In this document: positions 33,913 to 44,169 of the stretch, piece after piece
Numbering within the stretch: the stretch's first letter is position 1
How the letters are laid out: each line of letters begins with the position of its first letter
Origin: Flectonema sp. DT1601
Lineage: Eukaryota; Euglenozoa; Diplonemea; Diplonemida; Diplonemidae
DNA length: 64,000 nt
Direction of reading: 5' to 3'
NCBI GenBank assembly: GCA_964019425.1
Contig: OZ025786.1
Location: forward strand, 806,001-870,000
Position numbers and translations under genes: made by a program
Notes under the pieces: generated by a model
The model's input: the letters and a program-made list of their open reading frames with translations, nothing else
Database searches by the model: none
Told to the model about the DNA's origin: nothing

Positions 33913-35050
33913 CTTTTAATACCTCCCCTGTTTTGGAGAAGTAAAGAGAACACTACATTTATCGATTTCAAAACGGTTGAAGAGACAGACACGAAGAGGG
34001 ATATCCACAAAATCCTTAAGCAAGACAAGTCAAGCTCGTATCGAGCAGTTACACGTGGACTTTAATTAGAAGCAAAACATCAGAAATTGATAAAATGATG
34101 CCGTCTTGAGCTTGAGAAGGTGGTAGTAGCTCAAACCTTATTTCTATAACACCGAGAGACGTTTCTCTCGATACCAGTAGGAAGTATAAAGTATACGCTG
34201 AATAATAACAGGCCATAACAGGAACCACAATCCGAAAATACACATTCAATAAAGAGACACAGACAGAGACAGACACACCCGAAGCGATTCGTTAGACCAA
34301 AAGCAACTAAATTAGAATGAAGATAACAACCTGTACGTATCCCTCAAAGGAACAGTTTTACGATCTTAAACAATCTCTCACTTTGACAAATTGACTTGCA
34401 AAAAAAAAAAAAAAGGCTCGTTCTGGGACAAAAATCCCGGCACCTTGAATCTGGCAGAATTACCCCCCGACCGAATGAGAAAAGTTCTGGGGCAACACTC
34501 AACCAGTGCAACACACGAACTTCAATTCAAATGGACAAAGAAATTAAAATTCGCACTGATTTTTTTTGACTGAACGTGTTATAAATAATATTTGTCCCGA
34601 GAAAAGGCAGTTGACAGGTCCCGACAGGCGAAGATAAATCTCTCGCCAATATGTGCCGCTGCATTCGTTCACGGAAGGAGAGATAGTTTGACAGCAGTAA
34701 AAGCCATCGTAAACAAATAAACAAAAGTACTTACTCAGAATAAAACAGAAGCTACGAAATCATTTAAATATAAACTACCCAGTGGGAGTCGTTTAGAAAA
34801 GATAACTAGTGAAGATAACATTATCCTCCTAATAATTACAATCTTTTACAGCATTGTAGTTTACGAGAATAATAATATCTCACCGTTAGGGAAGAACGAT
34901 GTTACAAAGATGTGAAGTTTACTATTTTTCCACCACTTAAGGAGAATAATCTTCGGATTGTGTCGCCACAACTAAACCGAGAGCTAAGGAAGAATACAGA
35001 AAGAAGACGAGTGGAATTGGGTACCACACTTATAAGATTCAGAGAGTGAC
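33913..35050. other. Receptor-array spacer 2
   Basis: Copy 2 promoter side (ccctgttttggagaag, shared with copies 3 and 4), an unrecognised more complex piece at about 34405-34660, then the duplicated 3' flank (34662-35050) of copy 3. No gene supported. Confidence 0.55.
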
Positions 35051-36550
35051 TCACATAGCCACTTCGTATACATCACCCTCCTGAAGAACATTCTCTTCTG
35101 AAGAAGGCGAAGTGTTCACCGGAACCAGTGTAATCAAATCACATTTTAGATCTGAGTCGCTATGTTTAGGCTTGTTTTTACGTATTTTAGATTGTTTCCA
35201 AAAGCACAACACCACAACAAACACGAACACGAACACCACAACTAAAGCAACAACGAGATAAAGTTTGAATGAGGAGCTAGAATTCCCATAAACGAGTTCA
35301 TCTTCAACTACCATAGACACCGTGTCTATAACTTCAGTTAGTGTAACGGGTGGTTCTGTTGGTGGGTCTGTTGGAATGTTAACGTTTCCCTTGAACAACA
35401 CGGCATAAGCACGTCTGCAATACGTGTACGATAATGGAAAGCTTTTTGAAGCTGAAAGTGCGCGACTCGCCTCTTTGGAATCCCAATCAGCATCACCCCA
35501 AGTAACTATTCCTCTAACAGTAAATGCAAAGTACGCAGTGTATGTCCCTAAAATGGCTATCACTTTCCTTTTTAACAAAGATCGGACTGTGTTAGTATTC
35601 TGAGCGAGTCCTGTTCCCCAAGTCACAACTGATCTTGTTGATGTTAAGGCTGCAAAGGTTGTACCTGTAGTGACTATCTTAGTGCTTCCTTTAATTCGAT
35701 CTAACACACGCTGACTGGGATTACCACCAGCACTTGGATCGCCCCATACAATCCAATCAGATGATGTATTGCGTGCGGCAAAAGCTCCCTTGCTGTGAAC
35801 GATCTTGGTTATGTTTTTAAGAAGGTGTTTAACAGTTGAAGAGTTACCTCCCTTCAAACTATTACCCCACGTCACCACAGTTGCATCCTCGAGTAGAGCA
35901 GCGAAAGAATACCCTGCTCCGTAAACATAAGAGACACCTCGTAGTAATCCTTGTACAGTACTGCTGTCACTGCTAAAGTCTCCATCTAGCCCCCAAGTTA
36001 CAACTCTCTTATCCGACGTCAGTGCCGCAAAGGCATAGTTAGTTGAGTAAAGGTTTGTTATGTTAACCAGACTTGACTGAACGGTGCTCATGTTCAGGGG
36101 AAGTTGAGATTTCCCCCAACTAACAACAGTGCTATCGTTTAATAAGGCAGAAAAGTGATTGGTATTTGATGTGATGCTTTTTGCTTTGTGTGTTCTCAGT
36201 TGCTTGACTGTTGAGGAATCAACATCCAACCCCCAGGATACTACTCTTCCATTCTCTTGTAGGGCAGAAAATGCAGAGTAACTTCGGGCGAATTGTAGAG
36301 TCCGAATCCCAGTAAGAAGGTGTTTCACAGTAGTGCTGTCACCTCCTGCTTCAGGTGTCCCCCACGTGACTACATCATCCTCAACAATAGCAGCAAACGA
36401 ACACAACCAAGTAGAACGTATACTGGTAGCACTTCTTAGCACTTCAGGACTTGGTAAGTCCTTTACGGAAGGATCACTGCCCCACATGATAACTGTGTTG
36501 CTGTTCACAGAGATGAGTAGGGCTGTTATTATAAGGAGCCTGAGCCTCAT
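35051..36550 (-). CDS. RCC1-repeat receptor without kinase, copy 3
   Basis: Single exon, 499 aa. Signal peptide, nine WG repeats, span (about 431-455) and basic stop-transfer match copies 2 and 4. After about 30 juxtamembrane residues (ENVLQEG) the protein jumps straight to DVYEVAM, the conserved tail. Against copy 2 the whole kinase (about 740 bp plus flanks) is missing without loss of frame; the ectodomain remains open. It may act as a decoy, a ligand-binding partner or a dominant-negative subunit, or be a recent loss not yet decayed. The membrane-proximal repeats differ most from its sisters. Confidence 0.85.
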   Translation of the reverse strand: MRLRLLIITALLISVNSNTVIMWGSDPSVKDLPSPEVLRSATSIRSTWLCSFAAIVEDDVVTWGTPEAGGDSTTVKHLLTGIRTLQFARSYSAFSALQENGRVVSWGLDVDSSTVKQLRTHKAKSITSNTNHFSALLNDSTVVSWGKSQLPLNMSTVQSSLVNITNLYSTNYAFAALTSDKRVVTWGLDGDFSSDSSTVQGLLRGVSYVYGAGYSFAALLEDATVVTWGNSLKGGNSSTVKHLLKNITKIVHSKGAFAARNTSSDWIVWGDPSAGGNPSQRVLDRIKGSTKIVTTGTTFAALTSTRSVVTWGTGLAQNTNTVRSLLKRKVIAILGTYTAYFAFTVRGIVTWGDADWDSKEASRALSASKSFPLSYTYCRRAYAVLFKGNVNIPTDPPTEPPVTLTEVIDTVSMVVEDELVYGNSSSSFKLYLVVALVVVFVFVFVVVLCFWKQSKIRKNKPKHSDSDLKCDLITLVPVNTSPSSEENVLQEGDVYEVAM

Positions 36551-37921
36551 CTTTTAATACCTCTCCCCTGTTTTGGAATAAAGAAGTAAAGAGAACACTA
36601 CATTTATCGATTACCACTACGATGACCTGAAAGGTTCGCATTCAACGCGGTTGAACAGAAAGGTTACGAAGAGGAATATCCACAAAATCCTTAAGCAAGA
36701 CAAGTCAAGCTCGTATTGAACAGTAAGATACAAAGTGTTTACTGCTGAACTAATGATACACGAAAGGAAAGTGTTTGAAGGTATAATCTCTCTCTGTAGT
36801 TGGGTTTATAAAATTCTCTGCAGAGACAATAACAATAAAATAGTAAACGTTTTACTGAGGATTTTGGTCATTACGTGTTGAAAGTCACAAGTGGTATTGC
36901 GTCATACCCGCGTAGACAGTTCCTCTATTCAGAAAGCATACCGTCAATTCGCGACGCCTTATATTAACGCACACTAATTAGTTGAACGAGTTCAAGTCAC
37001 TTCCCTGCATAGCAGATCCGTGTACTCTGTACTAACGCTATAATAAGTGTTTTTAGTGAATAGTACATGTAATGGTTGGATTCTTAAGTTCTCGGGACTG
37101 GTTGCTCGCGACCCCCTGACCTTGGAGTGAATTTCCTTTTCGACTTAGTGCGAGGAAGACAAAAATCGAAGAGAAAAAAAGGGTTGACGGGGGGAAAGAA
37201 TTTTGGTACCCAAGAACAAGAGAAAAAAAAATTATTCGCCAACAGCGAAAGAAATTGGGGACCCGCTTTGGTTCTGCAGAACAACAAGCAAGCATGAACT
37301 GATGTTGCGAATATTGCAACAGCGACTGATAAAAGTTACTTCACGGCGTTTAATATTATATTTATTCACCTCCTCCCTTTTTCTTAACTTCGGAAGTACT
37401 TTTAAATATTAAAAAGTAGCCAGGCTTAATGTTGCTTCACTTTACAATATTTATTGTAAAATAAAACAACGTAATGAAGTTAAGTTTATGTAAGCTTCGG
37501 GCTCACAGGGAAATAGAAAACCTTCGACATAATAAATAACGAAACTATTCTCCGACTTAGTCGGTGCAAAAAGAAATAAAAATAAAAATAAAAATAAAAA
37601 CAAGACGAAGATTTACATCTCGTCAATTTATACGGAAGAATGCAATAATTTCTCTCAAATTCAGCTGAGATGCATTCGTTCACGGAAGGAGAGATAGTTT
37701 AACAGCAGTAAAAGCCATCGTAAACAAATAAACAAAAGTACTTACTCAGAATAAAACAGAAGCTACGAAATCATTTAAATATAAACTACCCAGTGGGAGT
37801 CGTTTAGAAAAGACAACTAGTGAATATATTTTTCCACCACTTAAGGAGAAATAACATTTTGATTGTGTCGCCACAACTAACTAAAAAGGAAAGACCACAC
37901 TCATAAGATTCAGAGAGTGAT
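36551..37921. other. Receptor-array spacer 3
   Basis: Copy 3 promoter side, an unrecognised less AT-rich island (about 37080-37300), a family 1 copy (37498-37566) and the duplicated 3' flank from about 37665. No gene supported. Confidence 0.55.
37498..37566 (-). repeat. Dispersed hairpin repeat family 1, copy E (partial)
   Basis: Minus strand: accgactaagtcgg hairpin (stem as in copy C, loop TAA), ggagaatagtttc, ttatttattatgtcg, ttccctgtgagc. The second hairpin is lost. Confidence 0.5.
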
Positions 37922-40300
37922 TCACATAGCCACTTCGTATTCACTGTCATAATGATAAAAATCATAATAACGATTAGAAGACTCTGGTGCCGCAAGTTGT
38001 AGCAGCTTCTCAACATTAATTACCTGCTGAGCTGGCATGTTACCGAAGAGAGAAATAATCTCCCGGAGTTCAAGACGCTCATCAATACCAGTCCAGCACC
38101 TCTCGACGATGTCGTTCCAAAGCTTCTCTCCAAGCTTCTGTAGGTTGTCAGGCTTCTTTGGCAAGATCCCCGACTTTATAAATTTCGTAATTTGCTTCCT
38201 TCTAACAACAGGATCACCAGAAACCATGTCAGAGTACGGGGACCTCCCACCCATGATTTCGAACATCGTGCAACCAAAACTCCAAACGTCGTGAGCTGCC
38301 GATGCGATCGGTGAACTCTGCAAGGCTTCTGGTGGACACCAAGCGATCGGTAACTTTGACTTTACTACAGAACCTATTTTAGTAACTAATCCCATGTCTC
38401 CTAATACTAAACCATTCTTACTTACTAAAATATTCCTTGTTGCTACATCCATGTGTGCTAACCCAAGTCCGTGAACGTATGCGAGTGCCCTCGCAATCGA
38501 CACCATTCGTAATGCGTACTGCTCTGGATCCACACGCTTGAACCTCAAGAAGTTATCAAGAGAACCTTGTTCGTAGTATTGAGTCACAAGGTAAATACTT
38601 TCATCAGACCTCGACCATCCATAGAACGTCACGATGTCCTTCTGTCTCATGTTGCACAGCATTCGAATCTCTACAAGGAAGTTGGAATCGTATGCCTTCC
38701 TTGATTCCTTCACAGCTACCACTTCACAGCAGGTCACGTAAGTGGCGCGAAAGACTTTTCCAAAGAAACCTGTTCCGATTTGAACGAAGTCCGTTAGTTG
38801 ATCAGATGGAATTTCACATTCCAACGACGACAGAGACGCATTTGTTGAAGAACCCACCTGAAGAACATTCTCCTCTTCCAAAGAAGGCGACGTGTTCATC
38901 GGAACCAGTGTAATCAAATCACATTTTAGAAATGAGTCGCTATGTTTAGACTTGTTTTTACGTATTTTAGATTGTTTCCAAAAGCACAACACCACAACAA
39001 ACACGAACACGAACACCACAACTAAAGCAACAACGAGATAAAGTTTGAATGAGGAGCTAGAATTCCCATAAACGAGTTCATCTTCAACTACCATAGACAC
39101 CGTGTCTATAACTTCAGTTAGTGTAACGGGTGGTTCAAATAACATAGAAAAAGCCTTCTCACAATACGTGTACGCTAGTGGAAGACGTGTAGACAAAGGT
39201 AAATGTATACTGGCTAAATCACTAGAGTCCCAACTAGCATCACCCCACGTAATCACTTCGTGGGAAGATGTAATCGCAATGTACGAAACGTGTGTCGCTG
39301 CGATGAAAATTACATCTTTTAACAAAGACTGCACTGTATTAGTATTCTGAGCGAGTCCTGTTCCCCAAGTCACAACTGATCCTGTTGATGTTAAGGCTGC
39401 AAAAGAGTCAACTGAAGTGACAATCATAATGCTTCCTTTAATTTGATCCAACAAACGCTGACTGGGATTACCACCAGCACTTGGATCGCCCCATACAATC
39501 CAATCAGATGATGTATTGCGTGCGGCAAAAGCTCGTTCGTTGTGAACGATCTTGTTTATGTTTTTAAGAAGGTGTTTAACAGTTGAAGAGTCACCTCCCT
39601 TCAAACGATTACCCCACGTCACCACAGTTGCATCCTCGAGCAGAGCAGCGAAAGAAAACCCTACTCCGTAAACATAAGAGACACCTCGTAGTAATCCTTG
39701 TACAGTACTGCTGTCACTGCCAAAGTCTCCATATCGCCCCCAAGTTACAACTCTCTTATCCGACGTCAGTGCCGCAAAGGCAAAGTGTATTGAGTAAAGG
39801 TTTGTTATGTTAACCAGACTTGACTGAACGGTGCTCATGTTCAGGGGAATTTGAGAATTCCCCCAACTAACAACAGTGCTATCGTTTAATAAGGCAGAAA
39901 AGTGAATCAAATTTGATGTGATGCTTTTTGCTTTGTGTGTTCTCAGTTGCTTGACTGTTGAGGAATCAGCATCCAACCCCCAGGATACTACTCTTCCATT
40001 CTCTTGTAGGACAGAAAACGCAGAGTATCCTTTTGAGGTTATGTTGAGGGTCTGAATTCCAGTAAGAAGGTGTTTCACAGTAGTGCTGTCACCTCCTGCT
40101 TCAGGTGTCCCCCACGTGACTACATCATCCTCAACAATAGCAGCAAACGAACACAACCAAGTAGAACGTATACTGGTAGCACTTCTTAGCACTTCAGGAC
40201 TTGGTAAGTCCTTTACGGAAGGATCACTGCCCCACATGATAACTGTGTTGCTGTTCACAGAGATGAGTAGGGCTGTTATTATAAGGAGCCTGAGCCTCAT
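37922..40300 (-). CDS. RCC1-repeat receptor kinase, copy 4
   Basis: Single exon, 792 aa, same plan as copy 2: signal peptide, nine WG repeats, span near 417-440, kinase near 500-765, tail YDFYHYDSEYEVAM. The kinase and tail DNA differ from copy 2 at only a few bases. Within the ectodomain it shares long stretches with copy 2 and others with copy 3 (for example the juxtamembrane PPVTLTEVIDTVSM is as in copy 3), a mosaic that suggests gene conversion or unequal crossing over. One extra codon lies in the variable part of repeat 2. Repeat 9 is distinct (VITWGDASWDSSD). Confidence 0.9.
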   Translation of the reverse strand: MRLRLLIITALLISVNSNTVIMWGSDPSVKDLPSPEVLRSATSIRSTWLCSFAAIVEDDVVTWGTPEAGGDSTTVKHLLTGIQTLNITSKGYSAFSVLQENGRVVSWGLDADSSTVKQLRTHKAKSITSNLIHFSALLNDSTVVSWGNSQIPLNMSTVQSSLVNITNLYSIHFAFAALTSDKRVVTWGRYGDFGSDSSTVQGLLRGVSYVYGVGFSFAALLEDATVVTWGNRLKGGDSSTVKHLLKNINKIVHNERAFAARNTSSDWIVWGDPSAGGNPSQRLLDQIKGSIMIVTSVDSFAALTSTGSVVTWGTGLAQNTNTVQSLLKDVIFIAATHVSYIAITSSHEVITWGDASWDSSDLASIHLPLSTRLPLAYTYCEKAFSMLFEPPVTLTEVIDTVSMVVEDELVYGNSSSSFKLYLVVALVVVFVFVFVVVLCFWKQSKIRKNKSKHSDSFLKCDLITLVPMNTSPSLEEENVLQVGSSTNASLSSLECEIPSDQLTDFVQIGTGFFGKVFRATYVTCCEVVAVKESRKAYDSNFLVEIRMLCNMRQKDIVTFYGWSRSDESIYLVTQYYEQGSLDNFLRFKRVDPEQYALRMVSIARALAYVHGLGLAHMDVATRNILVSKNGLVLGDMGLVTKIGSVVKSKLPIAWCPPEALQSSPIASAAHDVWSFGCTMFEIMGGRSPYSDMVSGDPVVRRKQITKFIKSGILPKKPDNLQKLGEKLWNDIVERCWTGIDERLELREIISLFGNMPAQQVINVEKLLQLAAPESSNRYYDFYHYDSEYEVAM

Positions 40301-40635
40301 CTTTTAATACCTCTCCCCTGTTCTGGAATAAAGAAATCTTCATTTATTGAATACAATAATAGTACAGCAGGACTAAAGTTAAAATTTTTAACATAAATAC
40401 GTCCACCCAATTACTTTGGTTATAATAGATTAAACAATTAAATAATTTCAAAGCAGCACAGAATTACAGAACGACAGCAGTCATCTCGTTAGATATAATT
40501 TTGTTTATGAACAAAACAGGTTATCTAGTCACCTTAATTTCTTTTATTTTTTTATTTCCCCCCCCCCCGGGGCCCCCCCGAAGTTTAAGTTTTCGAAAAA
40601 AAAGTTTGCCATTACAAAAAAAAAAAAAAAAAAAC
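40301..40635. other. Short gene-free stretch
   Basis: Copy 4 promoter side, then a C/G run at 40559-40579 (ccccccccccggggccccccc) and an A run at 40616-40634. Nothing else. Confidence 0.5.
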
Positions 40636-43600
40636 TTAAGATGGTCGAAATTGAGATACATCCAACTTACACATTGCGTTTACCGATGACCAAATCCAAT
40701 CTGGAGTGACAAGTACTTTTGAGAGATTCGGTTGAGAGGAGATGATGCCAGATAGCCTTGGACCCGAAGATACAACTACATAGTGAGTTGGCAGCGGTTT
40801 TGTTTCAGTGGTTACGTCACCATCATGAGCGAATATGTATCTTTCAATTTCCTGAGAGATTTTAATTTCTTCAGGAGTTGTAGTCTCCGTGTGAATTCCA
40901 ATTACACAATCACGGAATACAGGTGCAGGTAAATCCTTTTCTTCAGCAGCTGGAGAGGAGACTGGTAATGAAGCATCACTGTCGTTGTCTGTTTGTATCG
41001 ACGGATATTTATATTTCGTAAATTGTAATTTCATCATTGCGGACTGGCAATCGCTAATATATCTTCTATTCAATATCACACCATTCTGGTTAGCAGCCCT
41101 CTCGAATTCCGTAGTCATCGTCTCACATATCATTATAGTTCCAGGACTCCAATGCAAAGCAAGCGACGCGCCCAATTCAACACATTTGTTTTTTATGGTT
41201 TTCTTCTCACTTGCGGAGAAGCCACTGACCACTATTGTACAGCCTGATAGAATATCTGACTCTTCGGTGCATGGAGTTCCCGGATCTGATTTATGTCGTA
41301 GTGGTGGTGTAGTCATTCTTTTAATAAAATCTGAAGGGAGTTCATCAACTTCTGAAGTTGAATCGTTTTTTAGTCTTTTTAAGCTTCCTGAGTCATTCTT
41401 GTTTTTACTTTTTTTAGAACAAAAACTCATCGGATCGGTACTCAGAGACATCGCTAAATCATTATCAGTTTTATTATTGATACTGGACGGTGATATGTTT
41501 GTGAGCTTATCTTCTGTCGGGAGACAACCGGTCATGTTTGCAGTGCTAAGACTCAGCAAATGATTTTTGTCAGGAGATCTACCGATATCCTCAGGTTTAA
41601 TCCTTTTAATCTCAGAACTATCCTTGCCAAGTGGAGTAGACATGATGACGGTATCCATTGCCGTTAATCTGTCATCTTGTTTTCTCTTTTCCAGTGGAAA
41701 TTCATTCAGAGGTTTGACAGATTTCGGTTGTGGTAATTTCCGTAACCTAAGAAGCTCGTCAGCTGTTTTGCAATAAACGACGACTCTAACATCTGTTCCT
41801 TCTATCGCACGACAGATATCATCGTGGACTGAAGACCATCTTTCTCTCGGATCGTATAGCTTAGTAATGTGAATCGACGCAGACTTCGTCGCCGCGAAAT
41901 TAACTAACTTTTTAAAAGCTGTTTTAAACCCACCCTTACTGAAAGGAGGAGGACCAGATGTCGGTCTTTCTTGAGCGATGAGGTTGCCAACATAAAGTTC
42001 AGCTCCAGCTTTGTATGGATCACCTACATCAATAAGTTGGATATCACCCGGGACTAAGGTTTTCGAAGCATCGTCGTACTGCTCTTGAGGATCTTCTCCG
42101 AATTTTCGTGTTATAGCACCCATCGATCCTTTCGTTGACCAAGATCCTCCAGCAGCAACGATGTGTGATGAAATTCTAAAACACGGCTCTCCCAACTCCA
42201 CCAGATTTAAAGGTGATGTAAAGTCTCCATTTGAATATAAAAACTGCTGATCACTCTTTTGTGGTTGTGGTTGTGGTTGTGGTTGTGGTTGTGGTTGTGG
42301 TTGTTGCTGTTGTTGTTTAGGAGGTGCTGGAGTTGGGTCAGCAGAATACATTGGAACAAAAGCCTTCACAGGTTTTTCAGGATATTCCTCAAGCTCTTCC
42401 AATGGCAAAGGACCAACGTAGTTAAATCCAGTCATGGCTAATGCCTTACTGGCATTGACCAGCTGCTGTAGTTGTTGAACAGTTGTGGCGGTAGTATGAT
42501 CCTTGTCGTCTCTGATTCTAATTACTCGGGGGAAACGAAGTGAAATACCGTTGGCGGTGTGCTTTGGAGACTTTGTGAATTCAGCTCCTATTATTTCCCA
42601 GACAGGTGCTTCCTTTGGGTCTCTGATAAAGAAATCCTGAGCAACGCTCTTGTCACAACTTATCCAAGAAGGAATGCTGTCAGTCTTTTTATTAAAAGCG
42701 ACCATTTTTGGTTTTAATTCCTTAAAAATTCTTGCAAGGGCTGAGTCACTGTGACCATTTCCAGCTGAACAAACTGTTTTCCATTTTTTATCTTTTGTAT
42801 CGTAGCATCCCATTAGGAAAACACTCCAAACTCCAGCAAGACTTCCAGTGCCCCAACGAGCTCCAAGTACGCACAAGTCTGCTGAGTCGGCCATTCCAAC
42901 TAAGTAGTCTCTTTTTAGTTTGATCCAGTGACGAGCACCAGGTTCGTAGAGTGATTTTATGTCCTTGATCACTAGCCCTTCTAGACCACGTGACATTGAT
43001 CCCTGAAGACGAGCACGTAGTTCAGTGTCCTGCTGCTGTTGAGATCCCTTAACGTGAGTCATTTCAGACAACATTATTCTATTATGAATTTGTTTCACTT
43101 TGTCATTTAAAATTTTCCTTCTCTCAGACATCACTGTTGAAAAGCATCCTTCTCCATCCATCATTAATACGTCGAATATGAATATTGCTGTATTCGCTTC
43201 TTTAAATCCAGCTTTCTTATGTTTTCCAAGAGTTCCAAAGGGGAGTGGACACGATGTTTTTTGATCGATTAAAAGAATCTCTCCATCGAGAATACAACTT
43301 TTAGTGTCTTTGAGTGCAATGCGAAGATGTTTTTCAAGCCCTTCGTATTTATCTTCTTTCATTGGTTTTAGGTTTCTTGACCAAAACGTGAACGACTCAT
43401 CTTCCGATTTGTGAATTTGGATTCTTTCTCCATCATACTTGACTTCACAATAAAAAGAATTTGGACATCTGGCAACAACATCGTCAATCGATTTTGAAGC
43501 TCTCGCGAGTTGTGGTGAGATTGGCACATTTATTTTAAAAGCAGTACTGTTATTTTTGAATGCTTTGTTTTTTGCTTTGTTAGGACTAAGTGGATCCCCT

Positions 43601-44169
43601 TCAGAATCAGACTCTGATCCTGTTATAATTTTTATTGCCGTCGCTAACGACGATACTCGCTTGAACGTTTCATAAGCTGTTGGTGATAAAGCGTCAAATA
43701 AACACTTTACACCAGCTCCAAGTCGTAAATCACTTTTTATTATTCTTGTGTACCATTTTAAATCTTCTGGACAAGCTTTCTTTAAAAACTGTTCAATAGC
43801 TGCTTGTTGTTTTACTTCGGTGGTAACCGTAGCTAGTGCTGACAAGTGAGAATCAAGTTCCGGAAGGGATAAGGTGCTTTTTTTATTAATAGCAGCACCA
43901 CTATTTTGTAATGTTGTCGAGAGATCCCCGTTTAGGTTCATCGAGTCTTTTAAATCCTTTTCTGGACACTTTAATATCCTTGAAAAAATAAGTACCAACT
44001 GTTTGTCTTGTAAGTAGTATTTCCTACTTGAATATTTTGGTAGCAGCAGCTCATACAGAAGAATCACATCACCTTTGTAACGCTTTATAAATCCGGCAAC
44101 CAATTCTGTTTTAATGCTCAATGAGGTTTCTTTTGATACTTGGGTGCATAAACTACAGAATGTTTTCAT
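40636..44169 (-). CDS. ATP-dependent DNA ligase (ligase III type) with macrodomain and two BRCT domains
   Basis: Single exon, 1177 aa. Residues 1-215: ligase N-terminal DNA-binding domain. Residues about 220-560: adenylation and OB domains with the active-site Lys244 in CEVKYDGERIQIHK, ILDGEILLID, GLEGLVIKD and HWIKLKRDYL; LPFGTLGKHKKAGF, GISLRFPRVIRIRDDKD and AEFTKSPKHTANG follow ligase III. A Gln/Pro repeat at about 619-637 precedes a macrodomain at about 655-800 (ISSHIVAAGGSWSTKGSMGA, NLIAQER, SASIHITKL), closest in my memory to ALC1/CHD1L, which binds ADP-ribose. A Ser-rich linker and two BRCT domains (about 970-1050 and 1080-1175, the second with DWIWSSV) end it. No PARP-type zinc finger is visible at the N-terminus. 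Strand-break repair in the nucleus is the likely role. A TCTCACAG acceptor lies 9 nt before the ATG. Confidence 0.92.
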   Translation of the reverse strand: MKTFCSLCTQVSKETSLSIKTELVAGFIKRYKGDVILLYELLLPKYSSRKYYLQDKQLVLIFSRILKCPEKDLKDSMNLNGDLSTTLQNSGAAINKKSTLSLPELDSHLSALATVTTEVKQQAAIEQFLKKACPEDLKWYTRIIKSDLRLGAGVKCLFDALSPTAYETFKRVSSLATAIKIITGSESDSEGDPLSPNKAKNKAFKNNSTAFKINVPISPQLARASKSIDDVVARCPNSFYCEVKYDGERIQIHKSEDESFTFWSRNLKPMKEDKYEGLEKHLRIALKDTKSCILDGEILLIDQKTSCPLPFGTLGKHKKAGFKEANTAIFIFDVLMMDGEGCFSTVMSERRKILNDKVKQIHNRIMLSEMTHVKGSQQQQDTELRARLQGSMSRGLEGLVIKDIKSLYEPGARHWIKLKRDYLVGMADSADLCVLGARWGTGSLAGVWSVFLMGCYDTKDKKWKTVCSAGNGHSDSALARIFKELKPKMVAFNKKTDSIPSWISCDKSVAQDFFIRDPKEAPVWEIIGAEFTKSPKHTANGISLRFPRVIRIRDDKDHTTATTVQQLQQLVNASKALAMTGFNYVGPLPLEELEEYPEKPVKAFVPMYSADPTPAPPKQQQQQPQPQPQPQPQPQPQKSDQQFLYSNGDFTSPLNLVELGEPCFRISSHIVAAGGSWSTKGSMGAITRKFGEDPQEQYDDASKTLVPGDIQLIDVGDPYKAGAELYVGNLIAQERPTSGPPPFSKGGFKTAFKKLVNFAATKSASIHITKLYDPRERWSSVHDDICRAIEGTDVRVVVYCKTADELLRLRKLPQPKSVKPLNEFPLEKRKQDDRLTAMDTVIMSTPLGKDSSEIKRIKPEDIGRSPDKNHLLSLSTANMTGCLPTEDKLTNISPSSINNKTDNDLAMSLSTDPMSFCSKKSKNKNDSGSLKRLKNDSTSEVDELPSDFIKRMTTPPLRHKSDPGTPCTEESDILSGCTIVVSGFSASEKKTIKNKCVELGASLALHWSPGTIMICETMTTEFERAANQNGVILNRRYISDCQSAMMKLQFTKYKYPSIQTDNDSDASLPVSSPAAEEKDLPAPVFRDCVIGIHTETTTPEEIKISQEIERYIFAHDGDVTTETKPLPTHYVVVSSGPRLSGIISSQPNLSKVLVTPDWIWSSVNAMCKLDVSQFRPS
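42259..42310 (+). repeat. Hexanucleotide repeat (GGTTGT)n in the ligase gene
   Basis: About eight units encoding the Gln-Pro run on the minus strand between the OB fold and macrodomain. Likely length-variable between strains. Confidence 0.85.
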
